Origin: an uncultured Chloroflexota bacterium
GTDB lineage: Bacteria; Chloroflexota; Anaerolineae; Aggregatilineales; Phototrophicaceae
Direction: 5' to 3'
NCBI GenBank assembly: GCA_937974245.1
Contig: CALJKV010000101.1
Span: 1 to 44,807 of the forward strand
DNA length: 44,807 bases
This document shows, one piece after another, positions 25,578 to 33,891 of the stretch. A program made the translations under genes and the position numbers. Positions within the stretch are counted from its first letter, which is position 1. Every line of letters begins with the position of its first letter. The notes beneath the pieces are model-generated. The model was not told the origin of the DNA and searched no databases. It saw only the letters and a list, made by a program, of their open reading frames with translations.

Positions 25578-26349
25578 TTTGCCAACGCAAAATGTAGCTT
25601 TGACGATAACTGCTTTGCCAGGGCTTCCGTTGATTCAACCTGGTGATGATCTGGTTCAGATGATTCTGGAAGGTGTGACGCAGGCTGGGTTAGTGCTGCA
25701 AGACGGTGATGCTTTGGTGATAACATCCAAAATTGTCTCCAAATCCGAAGGTCGTATGGTAGATTTGAATGTGGTTGACGTAAGCGCCGACGCGCAGCAG
25801 TTGGCCGAAGAGACAAACAAAGACCCACGCATCGTTGAACTGGTGCTGCGGGAAAGCCTGCGGATTTCGCGGCAAGCCCCTGGAATCCTGATCACCCAGC
25901 ACCGGCAGGGGTTTATAAGTGCCAATGCCGGAATTGACCAGTCGAATGTCAACGGGAGTGACGATTGGGCGCTGCTGCTGCCTGTTGATCCTGATGCTTC
26001 AGCCTGCCGGATTCGTGATGCCTTGAAAGCAAGAACTGGCGCATCGGTAGGGATTGTCATTAGCGACTCGCATGGCAGGCCATTTCGGATGGGTAATATC
26101 GGTGTGGCGATTGGGGCCGCCGGGCTGCCGGCGGTGCTTGACCTACGCGGTCAGGATGACCTTTTTGGGCGCAAACTACATATCAGTACGATGGGCTATG
26201 CCGACCTGGTGGCTTCGTCGGCGCACTTGCTGAGCGGTGAGGCGAATGAAGGCCGTCCCGTGATGCATCTGCGTGGTCTCAACTATCCGGCTGCGGATGG
26301 CCGGGCAGCCAACCTGGTGCGCTCCCCCGAACAGGACTTGTACCGTTGA
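25534..26349 (+). CDS. cofE: Coenzyme F420-0:L-glutamate ligase
   Basis: Adds glutamates to F420-0 using GTP. Motifs of the CofE/FbiB N-terminal family: VITSKIVSKSEGRMVDL, ETNKDPRIVELVLRES, ANAGIDQSNV, ISDSHGRPFRMGNIGVAIG and DLRGQDDLFGRKLHIS. The protein runs 271 residues from ATG 25534, but family proteins begin near LTALPG. A later TTG start (25570, 25579 or 25600) would reduce the 44-bp overlap with npdG; none has a clear ribosome site. The stop overlaps the next gene as TTGA. The C-terminal FMN domain of actinobacterial FbiB is not fused here but is the next gene. Confidence 0.93.
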   Translation: MVSKGPVFVSPVLNSLPTQNVALTITALPGLPLIQPGDDLVQMILEGVTQAGLVLQDGDALVITSKIVSKSEGRMVDLNVVDVSADAQQLAEETNKDPRIVELVLRESLRISRQAPGILITQHRQGFISANAGIDQSNVNGSDDWALLLPVDPDASACRIRDALKARTGASVGIVISDSHGRPFRMGNIGVAIGAAGLPAVLDLRGQDDLFGRKLHISTMGYADLVASSAHLLSGEANEGRPVMHLRGLNYPAADGRAANLVRSPEQDLYR

Positions 26350-26969
26350 CCGGTGCCGGCAGCACGCCGCCATCTGGCTTACTGGCTACGATTCAGGGGC
26401 GGCGTTCCATTCGCCGTTACCGGCCTGACCCAGTGTCGCACACGGTTTTGGAAACGCTTCTGACGGCGGCGATCTGGTCGCCTTCCGCCCATAACCGCCA
26501 ACCCTGGCGTTTCGCGGTCGTGGAGACTGTGGAACGGAAGACACAATTGGCTGTGGCGATGGGCGAACGGTTACGACGCGACCTGGAGGCTGACGATGTG
26601 CCGGAAGCCGTCATCGTTACAGATACTACTCGTTCGTATGAGCGCATTACGACTGCGCCCGTCGTCATCGTCGTTTGCCTGACAATGGCCGATATGGACA
26701 GCTATCCCGATGAGCGCCGCAGCCGCAGTGAGTTTGTGATGGCGGTTCAAAGTGCAGCGATGGCCGGGCAGAGTTTGCTGCTCGCAGCGCATGCTGCGGG
26801 TTTAGGGGCGTGCTGGTTGTGTGCGCCCTTGTTTTGCCCGGATGTCGTACAGACTGCTCTGTCGCTCCCGGTTGATTGGCAGCCGCAGGGCTTGATTACC
26901 CTGGGCTTTCCTGCGGAGTCGCGGGTCAAAGATCGCCGTCCGCTAGAATCGAGTGTATTGTGGCGTTGA
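26346..26969 (+). CDS. FbiB-C-type nitroreductase (dehydro-F420-0 reductase candidate)
   Basis: 207 residues of the FMN nitroreductase fold: IQGRRSIRRYRPDPVS at the N-terminus, AAIWSPSAHNRQPWRF (FMN contacts), AVQSAAMAGQSLLLAAHAAGLGACWL and QGLITLGFPAE. The same domain forms the C-terminal half of actinobacterial FbiB, which reduces dehydro-F420-0 to F420-0. Its TTG start overlaps the cofE stop as TTGA, so the pair acts as a split FbiB. The start is fixed by this overlap. The final residues overlap the cofD start. Confidence 0.88.
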   Translation: MTGAGSTPPSGLLATIQGRRSIRRYRPDPVSHTVLETLLTAAIWSPSAHNRQPWRFAVVETVERKTQLAVAMGERLRRDLEADDVPEAVIVTDTTRSYERITTAPVVIVVCLTMADMDSYPDERRSRSEFVMAVQSAAMAGQSLLLAAHAAGLGACWLCAPLFCPDVVQTALSLPVDWQPQGLITLGFPAESRVKDRRPLESSVLWR

Positions 26970-27892
26970 ATGTCGTTGTACTGGTTGGCGGGGTAGGCGG
27001 CGCGAAACTGGCGTATGGCCTGGCGCACATCCTACCGCCGGAAAACCTGACCATTATTGTGAATACGGGCGATGACTTCTGGCATTATGGTCTGCGCGTT
27101 TGCCCCGATTTAGATACCATCATGTATACGCTCTCCGGCCTGGTAAGTACAACCAACGGATGGGGGATTGAGGGCGATACGCACGCCGTTCTAGATGCGT
27201 TGCGCCGCTACGGTGAAGAACCCTGGTTCCAGCTAGGTGACCAGGATATCGCTACCCATCTGCTGCGTACCCATGCGTTGGCTGCCGGGGAGACACTGAC
27301 GCACGTTACCGGGAGGCTGAATACAGCTTTAGGGGTACAGCATTGTGTACTACCAATGACCGATGCGCCAGTGGCGACGATGGTAGATACGGTTGAACAT
27401 GGCGAACTGGCGTTTCAAACCTATTTTGTGCGCTGTCGCTGGCAGCCTGTGGTAAAATCACTCCGCTTTGCCGGGGTAGAGGACGCTGCCGTTACGCTTG
27501 ATGCCCAGGCCGCACTGCAAAACGCGGACGTCATCGTTATCGGCCCGTCGAATCCCTGGTTATCTATCGCGCCCATTCTGGCGGTGCCGGGGATGCGTGA
27601 TCTCATCTTGTCTCGTGACGTGCCACGAGTAGCTATTTCCCCAATAATTGGGGGAAAGGCTGTTAAGGGTCCTGCTGCAAAATTGATGGTAGAGTTAGGA
27701 TATGAACAATCGGCTCAGATTGTCGCTCAGTATTATGGTAACGTAATAAATGGCTTTATTGTGGATACAATTGATAAAACACTCCCACTGCCAGTGCAAC
27801 ATGCGACCAGTTTTGAAATTATTATGAATTCAGATTCGGACCGGATTGCCGTAGCGAAAAACATGCTACAGTGGATTCAATCCTGGGTTTGA
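26960..27892 (+). CDS. cofD: 2-phospho-L-lactate (or PEP) transferase of F420 synthesis
   Basis: Joins the activated 3-carbon phosphate to the deazaflavin Fo, giving F420-0 or dehydro-F420-0. 310 residues: VVLVGGVGGAKLAYGL at the N-terminus, VNTGDDFWHYGLRVCPDLDT, LSGLVSTTNGWGIEGDT, QLGDQDIATHLLRT, MTDAPVATMV, VIGPSNPWLSIAPIL and AISPIIGGKAVKGPAAKLM. All CofD/FbiA hallmarks are present. GTG 26960 gives a 10-bp overlap with the preceding gene; TTG 26966 would give a second TTGA overlap. The AT content rises toward the 3' end. Confidence 0.95.
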   Translation: MALNVVVLVGGVGGAKLAYGLAHILPPENLTIIVNTGDDFWHYGLRVCPDLDTIMYTLSGLVSTTNGWGIEGDTHAVLDALRRYGEEPWFQLGDQDIATHLLRTHALAAGETLTHVTGRLNTALGVQHCVLPMTDAPVATMVDTVEHGELAFQTYFVRCRWQPVVKSLRFAGVEDAAVTLDAQAALQNADVIVIGPSNPWLSIAPILAVPGMRDLILSRDVPRVAISPIIGGKAVKGPAAKLMVELGYEQSAQIVAQYYGNVINGFIVDTIDKTLPLPVQHATSFEIIMNSDSDRIAVAKNMLQWIQSWV

Positions 27893-27943
27893 AGATAGGT
27901 AGTGGTAAGGTAGACGCATTTTACTGATAAAGAGCCACTAACG

Positions 27944-27996
27944 AAAGGAGGTTCAAGCGATAAGCCCAGGTTTAAGCGGGCTTGTGCTGAAGACTT
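27944..27996 (+). promoter_or_regulatory. Displaced strong ribosome-binding site with hairpin upstream of cofC
   Basis: A near-perfect Shine-Dalgarno AAAGGAGGT at 27944-27952 lies 44 nt before the cofC ATG at 27997, far beyond normal spacing. Between them, AAGCCC (27962-27967) and GGGCTT (27978-27983) form a 6-bp hairpin. Either the hairpin brings the site close to the ATG, or the site serves a leader frame starting at ATA 27960 (7-nt spacing), which stays open for 27 codons into cofC. Confidence 0.45.
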
Positions 27997-28611
27997 ATGG
28001 GAATATGGACAATTATTCCAGTCAAACCACTGAACCGGGCTAAGAGCCGTCTGGCGCAGGTGCTTTCGCCCGAAGAACGGGAACAGTTGGCCGAACTTAT
28101 GTTACGTCATGTGCTGGCTACCGTGCGTAATGTTCCTCAGATTATGGGGACACTGGTTATCAGCCGTGACAGCCGGGCGCTGGCGATTGCTCGTGAATTT
28201 GGCGCACGCACCGTACAGGAGAGCGGCGCTCCTGAGTTAAACAATGCGCTCATGCGAGCGACCCAGGTGGTGACACGCTGGAACAGTGAAGCTGTCCTGG
28301 TTTTGCCGGCTGATCTGCCTTTAGTCGCGCCACAAGACCTGGCCGCGATGATTGCGTTAGGGCCATACAACCAGACAGTGGTGATCGCTACCGATCAGAA
28401 TGAAGATGGCACGAATGCACTGTTTATCCGTCCCCCTGGAGTAATGGACTACGCTTATGGCCCCGGAAGCTTCCGGCGGCATATTGAGCTGGCGCAAGAG
28501 GCGGGCGCGGATGTTAAATTGTATCAATCTCCCCGATTGCTGCTGGATATTGACCTACCTGCTGACCTGGAAATCTACCGGGAATTAGCAAAAATCGGCG
28601 AAATCATGTAA
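27997..28611 (+). CDS. cofC: 2-phospho-L-lactate (or PEP) guanylyltransferase
   Basis: Activates phospholactate or phosphoenolpyruvate with GTP for CofD. 204 residues with WTIIPVKPLNRAKSRLAQVL at the start, PEEREQLAELMLRHVL, VISRDSRALAIAREFGA, LNNALMRATQ, VLPADLPLVAPQDL and the acceptor region NALFIRPPG...YGPGSFRRH. These are the CofC/FbiD motifs. A TGA stop at 27988 precludes an earlier start. It is about 100 bp after cofD, so slightly detached from the tight npdG-cofD group, and is followed by a terminator. Confidence 0.95.
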   Translation: MGIWTIIPVKPLNRAKSRLAQVLSPEEREQLAELMLRHVLATVRNVPQIMGTLVISRDSRALAIAREFGARTVQESGAPELNNALMRATQVVTRWNSEAVLVLPADLPLVAPQDLAAMIALGPYNQTVVIATDQNEDGTNALFIRPPGVMDYAYGPGSFRRHIELAQEAGADVKLYQSPRLLLDIDLPADLEIYRELAKIGEIM

Positions 28612-28634
28612 TATTTGAGGGCTTCTGCCTTCTC

Positions 28635-28660
28635 AATAAGGGGCGTTAGCCCCTTATTCA
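28635..28660 (+). terminator. Terminator after cofC
   Basis: AATAAGGGGC, loop GTTA, GCCCCTTATT followed by CATTT. A perfect 10-bp stem that could also work on the opposite strand. It ends the F420 biosynthetic unit. Confidence 0.85.
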
Positions 28661-28711
28661 TTTCCGGTCAGAACAAAAATGCCTATTCATTGATTTATAA
28701 GGAATATTATC

Positions 28712-29719
28712 GTGGCTGATCGTGTTGCTCTTTATTTGCAAGACGCGCATTCGCTTCAGGATGCGATTAAGTACGTACAATATGCTGAGTTGCGGGGTTT
28801 CGAGGCGGTATGGCAGGCGGAAAGCCGGCTTGTGCGCGATGCTATCGTGCCGATGGCTGCCTTTGCTGCCACGACCAGCCGGATTAAGATTGGCTCCGGG
28901 GTGATTAACAACTGGACTCGTAATGCCGGAGTGATTGCGGCTACTTATCTGACGCTGGATGACCTTGCGCCAGATCGGATCATCTGTGGCATTGGTGCGT
29001 GGTGGGATCCGCTGGCGCAAAAAGTCGGCATCAACCGGCAGAAGCCGCTGCTGGCAATGCGCGAAGTAGTGACAGTGGTGCGCGCTTTGCTGCACCGGGA
29101 ACGGGTGACATTTCATGGTGAATTTGTCCACCTGGATGATGTCGAACTGGATGTCGTGCATGGTCGCAAAGACCCGCGCAACGTGCCGATCTATATCGGC
29201 GCGACTGGCCCCAAGATGATGGCGCTCACTGGCGAAATCGCCGATGGCGCGGTGTTGAACTATCTTGTCTCACCGAAATATAACGAGGGCGCACTGGCCC
29301 AACTCGAAGCCGGGGCGAAGCAGGCCGGGCGCACGCTCGACTCGATTGACCGTCCGCAGTTGGTAGTTTGCTCGGTGGATAACAACCGCAAAAAGGCACT
29401 GGACGCCGCCCGGAAGCTCGTTACACAGTATCTCGGCCAGCAACCGCACATCATGAAGGCCAGTGGTGTGAGCCAGGAACTGCTGGATGAAATCGGGCAG
29501 GTGCTGACATGGCCGGCCACCGAGGAACAGATTCTGGACGCGATGCGGCTTGTGCCAGATGATGTGGTACAGATGATTACAGCCTCGGGCACGCCCGAGG
29601 AAGTCAAGGCAAAAGTGCGCGAGTATGTCCAATACGGCGCAACCTGTCCAATTCTCTACCCTCTAGGGGCAGATGTCCGCTTGATGATTGATACGTTTGC
29701 GGACGGGTACTCGAACTAA
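28712..29719 (+). CDS. LLM-class F420-dependent oxidoreductase
   Basis: 335 residues of the luciferase-like TIM barrel, close to the methylene-tetrahydromethanopterin-reductase-like group: YVQYAELRGFEAVWQAESR, IKIGSGVINNWTRNAGVIA (non-prolyl cis-peptide region), ICGIGAWWDPLAQKVG, REVVTVVRALLHRERVTFHGE, IYIGATGPKMMALTGEIADG and the C-terminal ITASGTPEEV. This family uses F420 as its hydride carrier, which agrees with the F420 cluster directly upstream. GTG 28712 has AAGGAA 10 nt upstream. The substrate is unknown; a role in reducing a purine-derived or folate-like compound is speculation. Confidence 0.9.
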   Translation: MADRVALYLQDAHSLQDAIKYVQYAELRGFEAVWQAESRLVRDAIVPMAAFAATTSRIKIGSGVINNWTRNAGVIAATYLTLDDLAPDRIICGIGAWWDPLAQKVGINRQKPLLAMREVVTVVRALLHRERVTFHGEFVHLDDVELDVVHGRKDPRNVPIYIGATGPKMMALTGEIADGAVLNYLVSPKYNEGALAQLEAGAKQAGRTLDSIDRPQLVVCSVDNNRKKALDAARKLVTQYLGQQPHIMKASGVSQELLDEIGQVLTWPATEEQILDAMRLVPDDVVQMITASGTPEEVKAKVREYVQYGATCPILYPLGADVRLMIDTFADGYSN

Positions 29720-29751
29720 TCTATCAGGACACTGAACAAAGACTAAACATC

Positions 29752-32259
29752 TTGATTGTCTCAGATCGCAAATCGAATCAAACCCCGGCGAGCGTCTTCC
29801 GTAGACGCTCCCTTTTTATATGGGCAGTGTGTGTGCTGCTGGCCGGTGCGGTCTTCCTGGTGTATGCCATGACCAGCCGGGCGGCAGGGCGGGGGGAATT
29901 CCTGCTGCCGCTGGATGATGTCTATATTCACTTCCAGTATGCTCGGCAGCTTGCCGTCGGCGAGCCGTATGTCTATAACCCTGGCCTGCCCGCTTCATCC
30001 GGCGCGACCTCTTTCCTGTATCCCTATATGCTGGCGGTGGGTTATAACCTGGGTTTCCAGGGATTGAATCTCAGCTTATGGGCGATGGTTCTTGGGGCGT
30101 TGGCGCTGGCCGGCTCGTTGTGGCTGGTCTATCGGCTTGCTCGTTCGTGGAATGTGCCGGAATGGCTGGCTGTCGGGCTTGTCGCTGTCTTCGCCTTCTC
30201 TGGCCCGGTGTCCTGGCATTTCATGAGTGGCATGGAAACTGGCATCGTTATTTTCCTGACACTGTGGGTGTTGTATGCGGTCAGCCAGCGGTATTTCCGG
30301 CGGAGTCTGCTGGCGGCAGCACTGCTGACCTTGATTCGTCCTGAGGGTGGACTGCTGGCGATGCTGGTCATGCCGGTTGTTTTCTGGGACACGCGCCCGC
30401 TGCGGCGCCGCCATGTCTGGTTGCTACTGCCAGTGTTGGCGGTGGGTGTGCAGCCGCTCGTGAATCTGCTCATGACCGGTTCGGCAGTGGCTTCGGGGAA
30501 TGCGGCCAAGTCGGTGCTGGGGATTGTGCCGTTTTACTGGGATGATGTCATTGGGCGTATCCTCGGTCAGTTTGTCCGTATGTGGCGCGAGCTTATCACT
30601 GGGATCAGTTCCCGTGAGGGCATGTATGTGCTGTTCACTGTCCCTGTGTTGAGTTTTGTTGGGTTGGGTCGGCTGTTTGTCCAGCGTGACCGGCGGGCCT
30701 TAGGGCTGATGCTGGTTGGCTGGTTGCTGGCGGGGACGGTGGCCGTCGCTACGCTGGATACGGCTTTCTGGCATTTCAAGCGATACCAGATGCCGCTACT
30801 GGCGCTGTTCTTTCCGCTTTTTGTTTATGGTCTGGCGCTTTTCGTCACTCGTTGGCGCTTCGTCACTTATGGCATTCTTGGTCTGACATTGCTGGCCGCA
30901 TTGTGGACGAGCGTACAGTTCCAGGGGCATTTCGCTCTCAATGTAGATTATGTCTACCAACAGCCGCTGCAAATGGCACGTTGGTTGACAGCCAACACGC
31001 CAGAAGATGCGGTCGTCGCGGTACATGATGTGGGTATGATGCGTTATATGGGGGGGCGCACCACACTGGATATTGTCGGACTGACGACCCCCGGCGCGGC
31101 TGATTACTGGCGCACCGGCCCCGGCGCAGTAGCGGAATTTTTGCTGCATCACAAACCCGATTATATTGCCAGTTACGGCGTGGGACATGGCTACGGCCTG
31201 GGGATGGTTGCCGATTCCGGTGTGTATGGTGAGCTGCTGGCTGGCTTCCCGGTTGATCTGGATTCTCAATATAATGTGGCGCTGGCGGCGGATTTCCAGG
31301 GGATATATCGTCCTGATTGGGATGCGATTTCTCATCTGGCTGGAGCGGGACAGCCGAGTATACGGCAAAATTACCTCACGGAGGATGCTGTTGTTTTGAG
31401 CAGCGTGGATGTGGCGGATATTGCTGATGAGCGTACCGCTCAATACCGCTGGTCTAATGCCGAGCGACTGCCCGGTTTTCCCTCTGAAGTGCGCCAGATG
31501 AGTTATATCGGCTGTGATTGCCCCGTAGTGGATGGTGGCCGGTTGCTAACTGGTGAGGAGTCGTTTGATCTGCGTTTTGGTGATACGCTTGCTCCCAGCA
31601 CGCCAATTTTGCTCGTGACACGGGTTCACCCCATGCAGGCCGGCACATTTGATGTATACGCCAACGATGTCTTTGTCGCTCGCCGCTGGATTCCTGCCTT
31701 ACCGGGTAGCTGGCTGGATATCCCTACGCTGATTCCGGGGGAACTTTTCAGCAACCCCCTGAAGATTCGCATTGTGGCGGCTGTCCCCGGCGGTTTCTAT
31801 ATGCCGTACTACCACATGGCATATGACGGAAGTCATGTGCAGGTAGAATCCCCGGCGTTGAACTTATCAACATTGCAGGATGGCGCGATTGTCCTGGTGG
31901 CGGCTGCCCTGGATTACCAACCTGATTCCGCCCAGTTAGTGGTTTCACTGGATTGGTACACGGATGGGACGGCGCAGGGAGACTATAAAGTGTTCGTTCA
32001 CCTGCTGGATGAATCGGATACGATTCGCGGGCAGTATGACGGGCGGCCAGGGGGCGGGACACTACCACCCGGCAACTGGCTTCCTGGCGGGTTTCAGGAC
32101 ACATTTGTGGTAAACTTGACAGAAGCACCACCGGGACAATACCGGGTTATGATGGGATTGTACGACCCGGTGACGGGGGCGCGATTGTCTCCCATTGATG
32201 GTGATGAACAGCAGCGGCTGCTGCTGGGTGAGGTGGAGGTTATCGGGGATGGAAGCTGA
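29752..32259 (+). CDS. GT-C-type multi-pass membrane glycosyltransferase
   Basis: 835 residues. An N-terminal membrane half of about 11 helices carries LLPLDDVYIHFQYARQLA after the first helix, with the acidic Asp-Asp pair typical of GT-C enzymes, and SSGATSFLYPYML in the first loop. The C-terminal half (about 390-835) is extracytoplasmic and beta-rich, with DLDSQYNVALAADFQGIY and a late jelly-roll-like VSLDWYTDGTAQGDYKVFVHLLDE. GT-C enzymes use polyprenyl-phosphate sugars, which the enzyme at 20188 could make. TTG 29752 is the only reasonable start. Its end overlaps xdhC by 11 bp, an unlikely functional partner, so the coupling may be incidental. Confidence 0.85.
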   Translation: MIVSDRKSNQTPASVFRRRSLFIWAVCVLLAGAVFLVYAMTSRAAGRGEFLLPLDDVYIHFQYARQLAVGEPYVYNPGLPASSGATSFLYPYMLAVGYNLGFQGLNLSLWAMVLGALALAGSLWLVYRLARSWNVPEWLAVGLVAVFAFSGPVSWHFMSGMETGIVIFLTLWVLYAVSQRYFRRSLLAAALLTLIRPEGGLLAMLVMPVVFWDTRPLRRRHVWLLLPVLAVGVQPLVNLLMTGSAVASGNAAKSVLGIVPFYWDDVIGRILGQFVRMWRELITGISSREGMYVLFTVPVLSFVGLGRLFVQRDRRALGLMLVGWLLAGTVAVATLDTAFWHFKRYQMPLLALFFPLFVYGLALFVTRWRFVTYGILGLTLLAALWTSVQFQGHFALNVDYVYQQPLQMARWLTANTPEDAVVAVHDVGMMRYMGGRTTLDIVGLTTPGAADYWRTGPGAVAEFLLHHKPDYIASYGVGHGYGLGMVADSGVYGELLAGFPVDLDSQYNVALAADFQGIYRPDWDAISHLAGAGQPSIRQNYLTEDAVVLSSVDVADIADERTAQYRWSNAERLPGFPSEVRQMSYIGCDCPVVDGGRLLTGEESFDLRFGDTLAPSTPILLVTRVHPMQAGTFDVYANDVFVARRWIPALPGSWLDIPTLIPGELFSNPLKIRIVAAVPGGFYMPYYHMAYDGSHVQVESPALNLSTLQDGAIVLVAAALDYQPDSAQLVVSLDWYTDGTAQGDYKVFVHLLDESDTIRGQYDGRPGGGTLPPGNWLPGGFQDTFVVNLTEAPPGQYRVMMGLYDPVTGARLSPIDGDEQQRLLLGEVEVIGDGS

Positions 32260-33079
32260 CCGAATCGTATACCAGACATTACTGGAGGCGCAGGGGCAGG
32301 GCGAGCCGGTGGCGCTGGCGACGGTCGTGAGTGCCCAGGGCTCCGTGCCGCGCCACGCCGGGAGCAAAATGCTGGTCCGTGCTGATGGTTCGATTGTCGG
32401 GACGGTGGGTGGTGGCATGTTAGAATCACGGGTCATTGGCGAGGCGCTGGCTGCGCTTCAGGACGGAAAAACGCGATTGCATTCCTACTCTCTCAATGAC
32501 ATGGAAGCGGGAGACGCCGGTGTGTGTGGTGGTACGGTACAGGTGTTTATCGAACCAGCGGGGCTTTCACCAACGGTGCTGGTAATTGGCGGTGGGCATG
32601 TGGGCAAGGCGCTGGCTGAACTGGCTAAGTGGGCTGGTTATCGTGTGGTTGTCTCCGATGATCGCCCCGACTTATGCACGCCGGACTACCTGCCGGGGAT
32701 GGACGGTTATCTTATCTGTGCACCCGGTGAGATCGCTCAACATATGACGATCAGCACACAAACCTATGTCGCAGCCGTGACTCGCGGTTTGCCGGTAGAC
32801 ATCAATTTGATTCCGGCGTTGTTGGAGACTGAGGCGTCGTATATCGGTCTGATTGGCAGTCGCCGCCGCTGGGCATTAACAGTTCAGCAGCTCAAAGCGG
32901 AACGCGGCATAACTGATGAGCAGTTGGCGCGAATCCATGCGCCCATCGGTCTGGAATTGAATGCGGAAACACCACATGAAATTGCTGTGAGCATTCTGGG
33001 TGAGATTATTATGGTACGGCGGGGCGGTGACGGTCAACCGATGCGTGAAGTCAACGCGCCTCATAGAGCGAATGGATAG
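32249..33079 (+). CDS. xdhC: XdhC/CoxI-family molybdenum cofactor chaperone
   Basis: XdhC binds Moco, aids its sulfuration and inserts it into xanthine dehydrogenase. 276 residues from ATG 32249, with GGAGG 9 nt upstream. The N-terminal domain has VVSAQGSVPRHAGSKMLV, GTVGGGMLE and GVCGGTVQVFIEP (the conserved Cys region); the C-terminal Rossmann domain has VLVIGGGHVGKALAELAKWAG and YIGLIGSRRRW. IGLELNAETPHEIAVSILGEI closes it, typical of XdhC. It starts inside the previous gene and lies 60 bp before the phosphoesterase. Confidence 0.95.
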   Translation: MEADRIVYQTLLEAQGQGEPVALATVVSAQGSVPRHAGSKMLVRADGSIVGTVGGGMLESRVIGEALAALQDGKTRLHSYSLNDMEAGDAGVCGGTVQVFIEPAGLSPTVLVIGGGHVGKALAELAKWAGYRVVVSDDRPDLCTPDYLPGMDGYLICAPGEIAQHMTISTQTYVAAVTRGLPVDINLIPALLETEASYIGLIGSRRRWALTVQQLKAERGITDEQLARIHAPIGLELNAETPHEIAVSILGEIIMVRRGGDGQPMREVNAPHRANG

Positions 33080-33139
33080 CGAACAAATAGTGCGCGCTGC
33101 TGTACGAGGAATACCCGATTAGAGTATGCGAGCTATGCT

Positions 33140-33754
33140 GTGAAAATACTATTTCTTAGTGATACGGTCATGCCGCAAATGGAAAGTGCGGTGAACCTGC
33201 GGCGCTACTATTCTGATATTGGGCTGGTCGTGAGCTGCGGTGATTTGCCTGCCGCGTATCTGGAATTTATTACGTCTATTCTGAATGTGCCATTATTTTA
33301 TGTGCGTGGCAACCATGATACAGGCTATGATGAAAAACCCCCGGGTGGGGAAGACCTGCATCGGCGGCTCCTGACGTTCCAAAATCTCTCATTTTATGGC
33401 CTGGAAGGGTCAATCCGTTACAATGATCGTGGCATACAATATACGGAAGGGGAGATGCGCGGTATGGTCGTCGGCGCCGCACCTCACTTGCAGCTTCATC
33501 GCTTCCAGCATGGTCGGGTGGATGTGCTGGTGACGCATTCCCCGCCACAGGGTATCCATGACGGAGAGGACAGGCCGCATCAGGGATTTGGCAGTTTGCT
33601 ACGTTTTCTTCAGTGGTACCGGCCTCGTTATATGGTACATGGGCATGTTCATACCTGGGATCGCCGGGTGACGACTCGCACCGAGTACCAACAAACCTGT
33701 ATTATCAACATCAACCCGGTAACGGTGATGGAAATCGAGCCGCTTAAGTCTTGA
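33140..33754 (+). CDS. Metallophosphoesterase family protein
   Basis: 204 residues of the calcineurin-like fold from GTG 33140: VSCGDLP, YVRGNHDT, VTHSPPQG and MVHGHVHTW supply most of the two-metal site. The first motif is LSDTVMP: the usual D-x-H has Val where the His should be, so the first metal may be bound more weakly or differently. The substrate is unknown. Its location between xdhC and the xdh FAD/Fe-S gene suggests a nucleotide or phosphate clean-up role in purine use. Nothing else in the sequence decides this. Confidence 0.87.
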   Translation: MKILFLSDTVMPQMESAVNLRRYYSDIGLVVSCGDLPAAYLEFITSILNVPLFYVRGNHDTGYDEKPPGGEDLHRRLLTFQNLSFYGLEGSIRYNDRGIQYTEGEMRGMVVGAAPHLQLHRFQHGRVDVLVTHSPPQGIHDGEDRPHQGFGSLLRFLQWYRPRYMVHGHVHTWDRRVTTRTEYQQTCIININPVTVMEIEPLKS

Positions 33755-33891
33755 TTGGTTGTAGCGCGCGACATGAGCACATGGTAATGTACTGGTGAGT
33801 ACAATATATGCATGTCAGCATCTACCCGGCAGCGGCCTGAGCCTGTTTGTCGGACCATTCGACGCACTGAACAAAAAGGTACAAGAAGGTT

